Assembly (NCBI GenBank): GCA_018969485.1
Contig: JAGWYG010000019.1
Coordinates: 1-48,446, forward strand
DNA from: Chloroflexota bacterium
GTDB lineage: Bacteria; Chloroflexota; Chloroflexia; Chloroflexales; Roseiflexaceae
Direction: 5' to 3'
DNA length: 48,446 bases
A program made the position numbers and the translations under genes. Positions 25,135-32,650 of this stretch are shown here, piece by piece (position 1 is the first letter of the stretch; the number at the start of each line of letters is the position of its first letter). The notes beneath the pieces were generated by a model. It saw nothing but the letters and a program-made list of their open reading frames with translations. It was not told the origin of the DNA and searched no databases.

Positions 25135-26552
25135 TGCAGCGTCGTCGTTTCATCCGGGCATGGCTGGCAGCGTGGGGGCTGGCGCTGGGCGGATGCGGCG
25201 CCGCCGACACCCGCGCCGAGACGGGCAGTCGCGCCGGGGCTGCGCCAGCAGCGTGGCTGCCGACGGTCGACGCGCCGGCGGATGGTGCCCGACGGGTGGT
25301 GGTGGTGGGCGCCGGCATGGCCGGGCTGGCGGCGGCGCGCGAGCTTCAGGCGTGGGGCGACACGGTCGTCGTCATCGAGGCGCGCGATCGCGCGGGCGGG
25401 CGGACGTGGACCAGCGCTGCCTGGCCGGACCTGCCGCTGGACCTGGGGGCCTCGTGGATCCATGGCGTCGATGGGAACCCGATGTCGGATCTGGCGGCGC
25501 TGGCCGGTGCGCGGCTCGTGCCGATCGATCTGGAGGCGAATCGCGTCTTCAGCTCGTTCGCCGGCGAGATCGCTGATGCGACGCTCGCCCCGTGGCGCGA
25601 ACGGCTGGAATCGATCATCAGCGACGCCCAGGACGCTGATGACGATGCGTCGGTTCACGATGTCGTCGCCGCATCGCTCGACTGGGAATCACTGGCGGAT
25701 ACGGATCGCTGGACGGTGCTGTATCTGCTGAACAGCATGCTGGAACACGAGTATGCGGGCAGCATCGAACGGCTTTCGACCTACTGGTATGACGATGCTG
25801 GCGAATACGGCGGCGGCGATGCCTTCCTCGCGCCGGGCTATGGCGCGATCGTCGATCTGCTGGCGAGCGAGCTGACCATCGAGTATCAGCAGCCGGTGCG
25901 GCAGATTCGGTGGGACGATGCCGGAGTGACGGTGGTGAGCGCTGGCGCAAGCTGGCAGGCGGACCAGGTGGTGATCACGGTGCCGCTGGGTGTGCTGCGC
26001 GCCGGCAGCATCGAATTCGTGCCGGCGCTGCCGGCGAGCCATCGGGCGGCGATTGCGGCGCTGGAGATGGGCACGCTCAACAAGTGCTATCTCCGCTTCG
26101 CCGAGGTGTTCTGGCCCACCGACGCCGACTGGCTCGGGTACATCTCGCCCGAGCGCGGCCTGTGGGCCGAGTGGGTCAGCCTGGCGCGCGTGCTCGGGCA
26201 GCCGGTGCTGCTCGGCTTCAATGCCGCCGACCAGGGGCGCGACATCGAGCGGCTGAGCGACGGGCAGATCGTGGCGAGCGCGCTTGATGCGCTGGGCACG
26301 ATGTTCGACATCGACGTGCCGCAGCCGTTGGCGGTACAGATCACGCGCTGGGCGAGTGACCCGTTCGCCGGCGGCTCGTATTCGTACAATCCGGTGGGCG
26401 CCGATCCGGCACTACGCGATGCGCTCGCCGCGCCGGTGCGCGACCGGCTGTTCATCGCCGGCGAGGCGACGCACCGCGAGCACCACGCGACGACCCATGG
26501 TGCGTATCTGTCGGGCATGCGCGCGGCGCAACTGGCGCGCGACGCCCGCTGA
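25131..26552 (+). CDS. Secreted FAD-dependent amine oxidase, lipoprotein
   Basis: A 473-residue flavin amine oxidase of the monoamine/polyamine oxidase family. The signal region MMQRRRFIRAW looks like a Tat signal, followed by a lipobox with Cys22 (LGGC), so the enzyme is probably exported folded with FAD and lipid-anchored. The FAD motif is VVVGAGMAGLAAAREL (Gly60-Gly65 region) with Glu83 at the ribose. LDLGASWIHG and the C-terminal FIAGEATHREHHATTHGAYLSG are typical of polyamine oxidases. It would oxidise an amine to an imine or aldehyde plus peroxide. The ATG overlaps the GT4 stop as ATGA with AGGAG six bases upstream. The amine is unknown. Confidence 0.9.
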   Translation: MMQRRRFIRAWLAAWGLALGGCGAADTRAETGSRAGAAPAAWLPTVDAPADGARRVVVVGAGMAGLAAARELQAWGDTVVVIEARDRAGGRTWTSAAWPDLPLDLGASWIHGVDGNPMSDLAALAGARLVPIDLEANRVFSSFAGEIADATLAPWRERLESIISDAQDADDDASVHDVVAASLDWESLADTDRWTVLYLLNSMLEHEYAGSIERLSTYWYDDAGEYGGGDAFLAPGYGAIVDLLASELTIEYQQPVRQIRWDDAGVTVVSAGASWQADQVVITVPLGVLRAGSIEFVPALPASHRAAIAALEMGTLNKCYLRFAEVFWPTDADWLGYISPERGLWAEWVSLARVLGQPVLLGFNAADQGRDIERLSDGQIVASALDALGTMFDIDVPQPLAVQITRWASDPFAGGSYSYNPVGADPALRDALAAPVRDRLFIAGEATHREHHATTHGAYLSGMRAAQLARDAR

Positions 26553-26564
26553 AATGGGGAGCTG

Positions 26565-27380
26565 ATGACGACGATCGTCGATGACCTGTACGACCGCTAT
26601 GGCGCCGACGAGGTGCTGCCCGGCGCCATCGACCATCCGGTGGTGCGGCACATCCTGCAGCACCGCTCGGTGCGCGCATTCCGTGATGCCGCCCTGCCAT
26701 CGCACACGCTGGAGACCCTCGTCGCCGCAGCGCAGTCGGCGGCGACGTCGTCGAATCTGCAGGCCTGGAGCGTGGTGGCGGTGAATGATCCGGCGCGGCG
26801 CGTCCGCTTCGCCGAATGGTGTGGCCAGCAATCGCACATCGTCAGGTGCCCGCTGTTTCTGGTGTGGCTGGCCGATCTCGCGCGTCTGGCGCGCATCGCC
26901 GATGGGCGCGGACTGCCGTCGGCGGCGCTCGACTACACCGAGATGTTCGTCCTCGGCGTGATCGATGCGGCGCTGGCCGCCCAGAATGCGGTGCTCGCCG
27001 CCGAGGCGCTCGGCCTGGGAACGGTGTACATCGGCGCGGTGCGCAATCGCCCGCTCGAGGTCGCCGCCGAACTGCGGCTGCCGCCCCGCGTGTTTCCGGT
27101 GTTCGGCCTGTGCGTCGGCTGGCCCGACGAGGCCGAGGCGACGGCCGTCAAACCGCGCCTGCCGCAGGCGGCCGTGTTGCATCACGAGACATACCATGAC
27201 GATGCGGATGCGGTGACGCGGTACAACCAGGCGATGGCGCACTTCTATGCCGCCCAGCAGATGCGCGTGCGCGGCGACTGGTCGGAACATTCGGCGCGCC
27301 GCGTCGCCGGCCCCGAAGCGCTCACGGGGCGCGATGTGCTGCGCGCTGCGATCGAGCAGCGTGGCTTTCCGCTGCTGTGA
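26565..27380 (+). CDS. Nitroreductase family NAD(P)H oxidoreductase (NfsA-like)
   Basis: A 271-residue FMN-dependent nitroreductase. HRSVRAF near residues 33-39 supplies the FMN-phosphate contacts, followed by AAQSAATSSNLQAWSVV; LGTVYIGAVRNRP and FGLCVGWPDE match the NfsA branch. Members reduce nitro, quinone or flavin substrates with NADPH, usually as cytoplasmic dimers. GGGAG lies just before the ATG, 12 bases after the amine oxidase stop, so the two are likely co-transcribed. The natural substrate cannot be deduced. Confidence 0.88.
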   Translation: MTTIVDDLYDRYGADEVLPGAIDHPVVRHILQHRSVRAFRDAALPSHTLETLVAAAQSAATSSNLQAWSVVAVNDPARRVRFAEWCGQQSHIVRCPLFLVWLADLARLARIADGRGLPSAALDYTEMFVLGVIDAALAAQNAVLAAEALGLGTVYIGAVRNRPLEVAAELRLPPRVFPVFGLCVGWPDEAEATAVKPRLPQAAVLHHETYHDDADAVTRYNQAMAHFYAAQQMRVRGDWSEHSARRVAGPEALTGRDVLRAAIEQRGFPLL

Positions 27381-27468
27381 TGGCGCTGGCGGCGCGGCGG
27401 CCGGGCATGCTCGGCGCAGCGCCGGTCGCCGTCGTTGACGATGCCGACATGAAACAGGGAGGACTCGC

Positions 27469-27849
27469 ATGCCCAAGCAGCTGATCGCGCCGGCCGATGG
27501 CCCGGCGCCCGGGGGCGCCTACTCGCCCGGCATCCGCGCCGGTGACTGGCTGTTCGTCGCCGGCCAGGGGCCGACGGATCCGGCGACCGGGCAGCTTGCC
27601 GGCGCGACGATCGAGGAGCAGACGCGCCAGGTGCTCGAGAATGTGCGCCGCATCCTGCTCGCCGGTGGCGCCGACATGCATCAGGTGGTGCGCGCGACGG
27701 TACATCTGGCCGATCTGACGCACTTCCAGCGCTTCAATGCCGTCTATGCCGAGTACTTCCCCGTGCCGCGCCCGGTACGCACGACGGTCGGCAGCGCACT
27801 GCCGGGGATCCTGGTCGAGATCGACGTGATCGCCTATCTGGGCGAGTGA
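27469..27849 (+). CDS. RidA family (YjgF/UK114) imine deaminase
   Basis: A 126-residue RidA-family protein, the usual length. Trimers of this family hydrolyse reactive enamines and imines to ketones and ammonia. The sequence has the AYSPGIRAGDWLFVAGQ start, the ADMHQVVRATVHLADLTHF middle and the substrate-binding Arg in RPVRTTV, followed by GILVEIDVIAYL. GGGAGG lies six bases before the ATG. Imines made by the amine oxidase upstream are a tempting substrate, but that enzyme is probably outside the membrane and RidA inside. The 88-base gap upstream holds only a short GC stem. Confidence 0.9.
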   Translation: MPKQLIAPADGPAPGGAYSPGIRAGDWLFVAGQGPTDPATGQLAGATIEEQTRQVLENVRRILLAGGADMHQVVRATVHLADLTHFQRFNAVYAEYFPVPRPVRTTVGSALPGILVEIDVIAYLGE

Positions 27850-27855
27850 TCGAAC

Positions 27856-29163
27856 ATGCCTGAACCACGACGCTTCCCGCCCGGGTTTCTCTGGGGAACC
27901 GCGACGGCGGCCCACCAGGTCGAGGGCGGCAATCAGCAGAATCAGTGGGCGCAGTGGGAACGCCGGCCGGGGCGCATTCGGGCTGGCGATACTGCCGGCG
28001 ATGCCTGCGGCTGGTGGCGCTCGGCGAGCCGCGATCTGGCGCTCGCCGCCGAACTGGGCACCAACGCGCACCGCCTGTCGCTCGAGTGGAGCCGGATTGA
28101 GCCGGTCGATGGCCGCTTCGATGCGGCGGCGATCGAGCGCTACCGCGAACTGCTCGGCGAGCTGCGCAGCCTCGGCATCCGGCCGATGGTGACGCTGCAT
28201 CACTTCACCCATCCGCTCTGGTTCGATGCGCAGGGCGCCTGGGCGGCCGCCGACGCCGTCGAACGATTCACACGGTATGTCAACTACACCGTCGCGGCCC
28301 TCTGCGATCTGTGCGACCTGTGGGTGACGATCAACGAGCCGACGATCTTCGCGGTGCAGGGCTATCTGGCGGGGGTGTGGCCGCCGGGGCGGCGTTCGGC
28401 GCCCGAGACGCTCGCGACGATCGCCACGCTGACGCGGGCGCACGCCGCCGCTGCCGACGCCATTCACCGCATCGATAGCGGCCTGCAGGTCGGCTTGGCC
28501 CATCACATCCGCCTGATGGACCCGGCGAGCCGGCACCCGCTCGACCGGCTGCTGACCGGGGTGCTTGACCGGGCGCTCAACCTGGCGCTGCTCGATGCGC
28601 TGCGCACCGGCCACCTGGCCCTACCGTACGGCGTCGGGCAACGCATCGCCGGCCTGCGCGGCTCGTGCGATTTCATCGGGATCAACTACTACACCCGTGA
28701 TCACGTGGCGTTCGATCCCAGGGCGCCGCAGGCATTCTTTGCGCGGCGGTTCGTCCCGGCTGGCGCACCGGTGAGCGCTGCCACCCACGACGGCACCCCC
28801 TATGGCGAGGTGTACCCGCAGGGCGTCGCGCGCGCCATCGCCATGGCGGCCCGCGTCGGCCTGCCGCTGTATCTCACCGAGGTCGGCATGCCCGACCGCG
28901 ACGATCTCCAGCGGCCGGAGATGCTGCTGGCCACGCTGGGTGCGGTGCACCGGATGATCGGCGCCGGCCATGACGTGCGCGGCGTGTTCTGGTGGACGCT
29001 GGTGGATAATTTTGAGTGGGCGGAGGGCTGGCAGCTACCATTTGGCCTGATCGCCCTGGATCGCGCCAGCGGTACGCGCCGGGTGCGGCGCAGCGGGGCG
29101 CTGTATGCGGCGGTGGCGCGGGCCAACGCGCTGCCAGCGGCCAACGAGCGAGGTGTCGAATGA
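27856..29163 (+). CDS. GH1 beta-glycosidase
   Basis: A 435-residue family 1 glycoside hydrolase (TIM barrel) cleaving beta-linked gluco- or galactosides. FPPGFLWGTATAAHQVEGG opens the barrel, Glu161 in TINEP is the acid/base, and Glu342 in LTEVG is the nucleophile (most family members have TENG). WWTLVDNFEWAEGW completes the aglycone site. There is no signal peptide, so it acts on imported sugars. It starts six bases after the RidA stop with no strong ribosome site, implying coupling, and its stop overlaps the SIS gene. Beta-glucosidase is the commonest activity, but beta-galactosidase is equally possible. Confidence 0.92.
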   Translation: MPEPRRFPPGFLWGTATAAHQVEGGNQQNQWAQWERRPGRIRAGDTAGDACGWWRSASRDLALAAELGTNAHRLSLEWSRIEPVDGRFDAAAIERYRELLGELRSLGIRPMVTLHHFTHPLWFDAQGAWAAADAVERFTRYVNYTVAALCDLCDLWVTINEPTIFAVQGYLAGVWPPGRRSAPETLATIATLTRAHAAAADAIHRIDSGLQVGLAHHIRLMDPASRHPLDRLLTGVLDRALNLALLDALRTGHLALPYGVGQRIAGLRGSCDFIGINYYTRDHVAFDPRAPQAFFARRFVPAGAPVSAATHDGTPYGEVYPQGVARAIAMAARVGLPLYLTEVGMPDRDDLQRPEMLLATLGAVHRMIGAGHDVRGVFWWTLVDNFEWAEGWQLPFGLIALDRASGTRRVRRSGALYAAVARANALPAANERGVE

Positions 29164-29744
29164 CCGGACATGTCGCGCCAGCCGGGCTGATCGCACGCTC
29201 ACTGGCCGAGAGCCATGCCACGCTGATGCAGGTGGCGCAGCAGGCCGATGCGGTCGCCGCCGTCGCCGCACCGATCCTCGCCACGCTCGCCGGCGGCGGC
29301 AAGCTGCTGCTGTGCGGCAATGGCGGCAGCGCCGCCGATGCCCAGCACGTCGCGGCCGAGCTGGTCGTGCGCTTCCGCCGCGAACGCCGGGCGTTGCCGG
29401 CGATCGCGCTGACCACCGACACCTCGCAGCTCACGGCGATCGGCAACGACTACGATTTCACCCGCCTGTTCGCGCGCCAGGTCGAGGCGCTGGCACGGCC
29501 GGGCGATCTGCTGGTCGCCATCTCGACCAGCGGCAACTCGCCGAATGTCCTGGCGGCGGTCGCGACGGCACGCCAGCTCGGCGTCGCGACGCTCGGCTTC
29601 AGCGGGACACCGGGCGGCGCGCTGGCGCGCAGCGCCGACTGCTGCTACCTCGCGCCGTCGGCGGTCACGGCCCGCATCCAGGAGGCGCACATCGTGGTGT
29701 GGCACGCGATCTGCGAGTGCATCGACGCGCACTTCGCCGACTGA
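29160..29744 (+). CDS. GmhA-like SIS-domain sugar isomerase
   Basis: A 194-residue SIS-domain protein matching sedoheptulose-7-phosphate isomerase (GmhA). CGNGGSAADAQH carries the phosphate loop; His63 and Glu67 are candidate zinc ligands. IALTTDTSQLTAIGNDYDF and ISTSGNSPNV are the other conserved blocks. GmhA makes D-glycero-D-manno-heptose 7-phosphate, yet no gmhB, hldE or other heptose gene lies here. Because its ATG overlaps the GH1 stop as ATGA, it may instead act on the phosphorylated product of that glycosidase's sugar. It converges on the HD gene with only eight bases between stops. Confidence 0.82.
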   Translation: MTGHVAPAGLIARSLAESHATLMQVAQQADAVAAVAAPILATLAGGGKLLLCGNGGSAADAQHVAAELVVRFRRERRALPAIALTTDTSQLTAIGNDYDFTRLFARQVEALARPGDLLVAISTSGNSPNVLAAVATARQLGVATLGFSGTPGGALARSADCCYLAPSAVTARIQEAHIVVWHAICECIDAHFAD

Positions 29745-29752
29745 TGCCGCGC

Positions 29753-30271
29753 TCAGTGGTGCTGGTCGATGCCCCAGTGCCCGAGCACCTCGTGGGGCAC
29801 GATGCCGTGGCTGGCGCGCTGGTGTGCCCAGTCCAGCAGCGTGCGTGCTGCGTCGGTGCACAGCTTGTGGGGCCTCGGCGTGATGCCGACGCGCCCGAGA
29901 TCCAGCCGGTCGGCATCCCAGCACACCTGCATCGTGGGATCGCCCGCCACCAGGCCGTCGGTGTGCAGCCGGCACGCCTCGTAGAGCAGCTCGAAGCGCG
30001 CGTCGTCGAGGTGCACCAGCTGGCCGCGCAGGCTGCGCGCGAGCGCGCCGCCGCGCAGGCCATGCGCGTCATCGGTGTATTCGTTGACGCGCCGCGAGTC
30101 GTGGAACAGCGCGAACAGCCGCACCACCTCGTGGTCGACGCCCGGCGTGGCGTCGGCCAGGCGCAGCCCGGTCTCGAGGACGCGCGCCCAGTGTACGACA
30201 CCATGCGTGCCGCGCACTGGAAGCTGGTACTGCGCCAGGATCACCCGGGTGATTGCCCGAACATCGTGCAT
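29753..30271 (-). CDS. HD domain phosphohydrolase-like protein
   Basis: A 172-residue small HD-fold protein. His27 (HGVVHWARV), His57 and Asp58 (FALFHDSRR), His in CRLHTDG and Asp in CWDADRLDLGR form the metal site expected of HD hydrolases. Such stand-alone proteins cut phosphate esters of nucleotides or other small molecules; no substrate is suggested. GAGGAGG lies five bases before the ATG. It follows the enolase-superfamily gene by 37 bases on the same strand, so they probably share a transcript, suggesting linked catabolism. Confidence 0.82.
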   Translation of the reverse strand: MHDVRAITRVILAQYQLPVRGTHGVVHWARVLETGLRLADATPGVDHEVVRLFALFHDSRRVNEYTDDAHGLRGGALARSLRGQLVHLDDARFELLYEACRLHTDGLVAGDPTMQVCWDADRLDLGRVGITPRPHKLCTDAARTLLDWAHQRASHGIVPHEVLGHWGIDQHH

Positions 30272-30308
30272 TCCAACCTCCTCACGTCGGCCGACGCCGC
30301 CCGATGGT

Positions 30309-31490
30309 TCACGCCGTCAGCGCCGGCGTGCGGTACAGCGTGCGCCCGCGCACTTCGATGACGACGTCGACAAGATACGGCGCCAGCCGTTCGACAGCGA
30401 CCTCGATGCCCAGTCCCGGGCCTGCGGGCAGATGGATGAAGCCATCCGCATCGGGCACCAGGTGGCTGCGGGTGATGTCGAGCGCCAACTGCCGTGGCTC
30501 GACCGGGTACTCGCAGATCGCGCCCGGCGCGCTGGCGGCATACGGCTGCAGCGACGCGCTCAATGCCAGATGCGACGTGAACGTGTGGTTGACATACGTC
30601 ACACCCGCTGCCCGCGCCGCCTCGGCGACCCGCCGCGCCACGCTGATGCCGCCGATACGGCCGGCGTCGATCTGGATATACCCCAGATCGGCATGGTGCA
30701 GCAGCTGCTCGGCCATCGAGAAGGTGTGACACCCCTCGCCGGCGGCCAGCCGAACCGCACCCGAGCGCCGCGCCAGCGTGCGATACGCCCCCAGCGCGCC
30801 CGAGATGAACGGCTCCTCGAGCCAGCGCACCCCGGCCGCCTGCAACGCCGGCATGCGTGCCTCGGCCAGGGCCACGTCATCGAGCCACACCGTCCCCGCA
30901 TCGATCAGCAGCACTCCTTCGTCGCCCAAGCCCTCGCGCGCCGCCACCACCTGCGCCGCGTCGTCGGCTACGCTGCCGCGGCCGTACGGGCCCCAGCCAA
31001 ACTTGGCCGCACGGTAACCGGCACGACGCACCCGCTGCGCCAGCGCGTACGTCGCCGCCGGATCATCGCCGAACAGCTGCGATGCATACGGCAGCTTCGG
31101 CGTCGCCACCGCATCGCCCAGCAGACGGTGCACCGGCTCGCCCCGCACGCGGCCCAGCAGATCCCACAGCGCGATGTCGATCCCCGACAGCGTGTGCTCG
31201 GCCTGCAGCAGGTCCAGGCTCTGCGCCCGCGTCAGGTCGCCGATGCGCCGGATGTCGTCGGGACCGTCGATGCGCTGACCGAGCACCGAATCGCGCACCG
31301 GCTTGCACGCGCTGTGCGACATCGGACAGACGAAGCTGGCGATCGAGACCAGCGGCGCTGCCTCGCACTCGCCCCATCCGACATGACCATCGGCGACGAC
31401 GCGCACCAGCAGCGCATCCTGGCTGCCATCGCCGACATCGAGCACTTCGGGCATCGACAGATAGAAAAAGTCCACCGCCTCGATCCGCAT
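30309..31490 (-). CDS. Mandelate racemase/muconate lactonizing family enzyme
   Basis: A 393-residue enolase-superfamily enzyme abstracting the alpha-proton of a carboxylate. Mg ligands are Asp197 (LLIDAG), Glu225 or Glu226 (WLEEPF) and Glu252 (AAGEG). His307 in TSHLA sits where mandelate racemase has its base. The lysine loop reads KFG (Lys163 and Gly165) in KFGWGPYG, so the second Lys of the usual KxK is replaced by Gly. A dehydratase of a sugar acid is a common activity in this group, but not proven. GAGGAG precedes the ATG at 31490. It diverges from the GntR gene across a 232-base intergenic region and may share its control. Confidence 0.87.
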   Translation of the reverse strand: MRIEAVDFFYLSMPEVLDVGDGSQDALLVRVVADGHVGWGECEAAPLVSIASFVCPMSHSACKPVRDSVLGQRIDGPDDIRRIGDLTRAQSLDLLQAEHTLSGIDIALWDLLGRVRGEPVHRLLGDAVATPKLPYASQLFGDDPAATYALAQRVRRAGYRAAKFGWGPYGRGSVADDAAQVVAAREGLGDEGVLLIDAGTVWLDDVALAEARMPALQAAGVRWLEEPFISGALGAYRTLARRSGAVRLAAGEGCHTFSMAEQLLHHADLGYIQIDAGRIGGISVARRVAEAARAAGVTYVNHTFTSHLALSASLQPYAASAPGAICEYPVEPRQLALDITRSHLVPDADGFIHLPAGPGLGIEVAVERLAPYLVDVVIEVRGRTLYRTPALTA

Positions 31491-31626
31491 CGCGCCGCTC
31501 CTCGTCTCGCTGGTCGCCCCGGCCCATCCGGCGCAAGGCACCGTCGCGGCTGGCCTCATCCCGCACCTTCCCGCTCCCGCGTGGCGCGCGTGACGGCGTC
31601 CGACGCCGCGGCACGCCCCGGCCCGC

Positions 31627-31655
31627 TTGACAACGAGACGGTTCCGCCGTAGCAT
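31627..31655 (+). promoter_or_regulatory. Strong promoter of the GntR/alpha-galactoside operon
   Basis: A perfect TTGACA (31627-31632) and TAGCAT (31650-31655), spaced 17 bases. The predicted start is ~31662, leaving a ~60-base leader before the GTG start of the GntR gene. The rest of the intergenic region (31491-31722) shows no clear promoter for the divergent gene. Confidence 0.7.
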
Positions 31656-31670
31656 GGGTGCAGTGGTCGA

Positions 31671-31689
31671 TGGCTTAGGCCATAGGCCA
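31671..31689 (+). promoter_or_regulatory. Candidate GntR operator palindrome
   Basis: A 19-bp imperfect palindrome, TGGCTTAGGCCATAGGCCA, with 7 of 9 arm positions matching, of the form TGGCyTA-n5-TArGCCA. It lies ~10 bases past the predicted transcription start, a typical repressor position. A nested GGCCATAGGCC is itself an inverted repeat. Binding by the GntR protein is inferred. Confidence 0.5.
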
Positions 31690-31722
31690 GAGTATACCAC
31701 GGCTGGCGAGGGTGAGGGCCCG

Positions 31723-32646
31723 GTGACCCGCGGATACATCACCGCCGACGAGGTGCGGCATGCGCTGATCGATCGCATCACCACCGGAGTCTATCCGGCT
31801 GGCGACCCGCTGCCATCGCACCGGCGGCTCGCCGAGGACCTCGGCGCCAACCGCAACACCATCCAGAAGGCCTGCCGCAGCCTGGTCGACCAGGGGGTAC
31901 TCGAGAGCGTACCGGGGCAGCGCGCCACGATCGTCCGGCGCGTGCCGGGCGCATGGGGCGTCGGCGAGCTAGTCCGCGAGCGGATGCGTGGCGCCATCTG
32001 GCAGGCGATGGTCGGCGGCATGCCGCGCGAGCGGCTGCTCGAGGAGGTCGTCCGGCTGGTCGATGACGTGTACAGCACCAGCGGTGTGCGCATCTGGTTC
32101 GCCGAATGCAACGCCCATGAGAGCGCCGCGCTCGCCGCCGAGCTCGGCCGGCTGCTGGGCATGTCGGTCGAAGCCGGGCTGGTGAGCGAGCTGGGCCAGC
32201 CGGGGCGCTGGCGCCAGGCGCATCTGCTGGTGACCACATTCCACCACCTGGCCGAGGCCAGCGCACTGCTCGGCGACGCCCGCGAGCGACTGGTCGGCGT
32301 CGACACCCGGCTGGCGCCGGCGACGGCGCTGGGGATCGCGCGTCTCGCACAGCCGCGCATCGGCCTGGTCTGCACGCTGGCATCGACGGCGGCGAGCCTG
32401 CGCTACGTGATCCTGAGCTATCTGCCGGGGCGGCAGATCGACGTAGCGCTGATCGACGCGGCCGACGACGTCGCGCGGATCGCCGCCACGTGCGGCCACC
32501 TGGTCGTGACACACAACTGCGTGGCCGAGTGTGCGCGGATCACGCCACGGCGGCCAGACGTCGTCATCGAATTCACCATCGAGCCGCAATCGATGGACTA
32601 CCTGCGGCAGCGGATCGCGCTGGCACGGCGCGCAGCGGGGCGGTGA
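31723..32646 (+). CDS. GntR-family transcriptional regulator with unusual effector domain
   Basis: A 307-residue regulator. Residues ~5-72 form the GntR winged helix (PLPSHRRLAEDLGANRNTIQKACRSLVDQGVL). The ~230-residue C-terminal part is not FadR (FCD), HutC (UTRA) or MocR; its alternating alpha/beta pattern (VRIWFAECNAHES, HLLVTTFHHLAEA, RIGLVCTLASTAAS) recalls a periplasmic-binding-protein-like ligand domain, which is inference. The GTG start is chosen because the promoter and operator lie upstream and GAGGG precedes it; an in-frame ATG at 31654 overlaps the -10. It starts the operon and probably represses it until a galactoside or product binds. Confidence 0.85.
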   Translation: MTRGYITADEVRHALIDRITTGVYPAGDPLPSHRRLAEDLGANRNTIQKACRSLVDQGVLESVPGQRATIVRRVPGAWGVGELVRERMRGAIWQAMVGGMPRERLLEEVVRLVDDVYSTSGVRIWFAECNAHESAALAAELGRLLGMSVEAGLVSELGQPGRWRQAHLLVTTFHHLAEASALLGDARERLVGVDTRLAPATALGIARLAQPRIGLVCTLASTAASLRYVILSYLPGRQIDVALIDAADDVARIAATCGHLVVTHNCVAECARITPRRPDVVIEFTIEPQSMDYLRQRIALARRAAGR

Positions 32647-32650
32647 GGCG

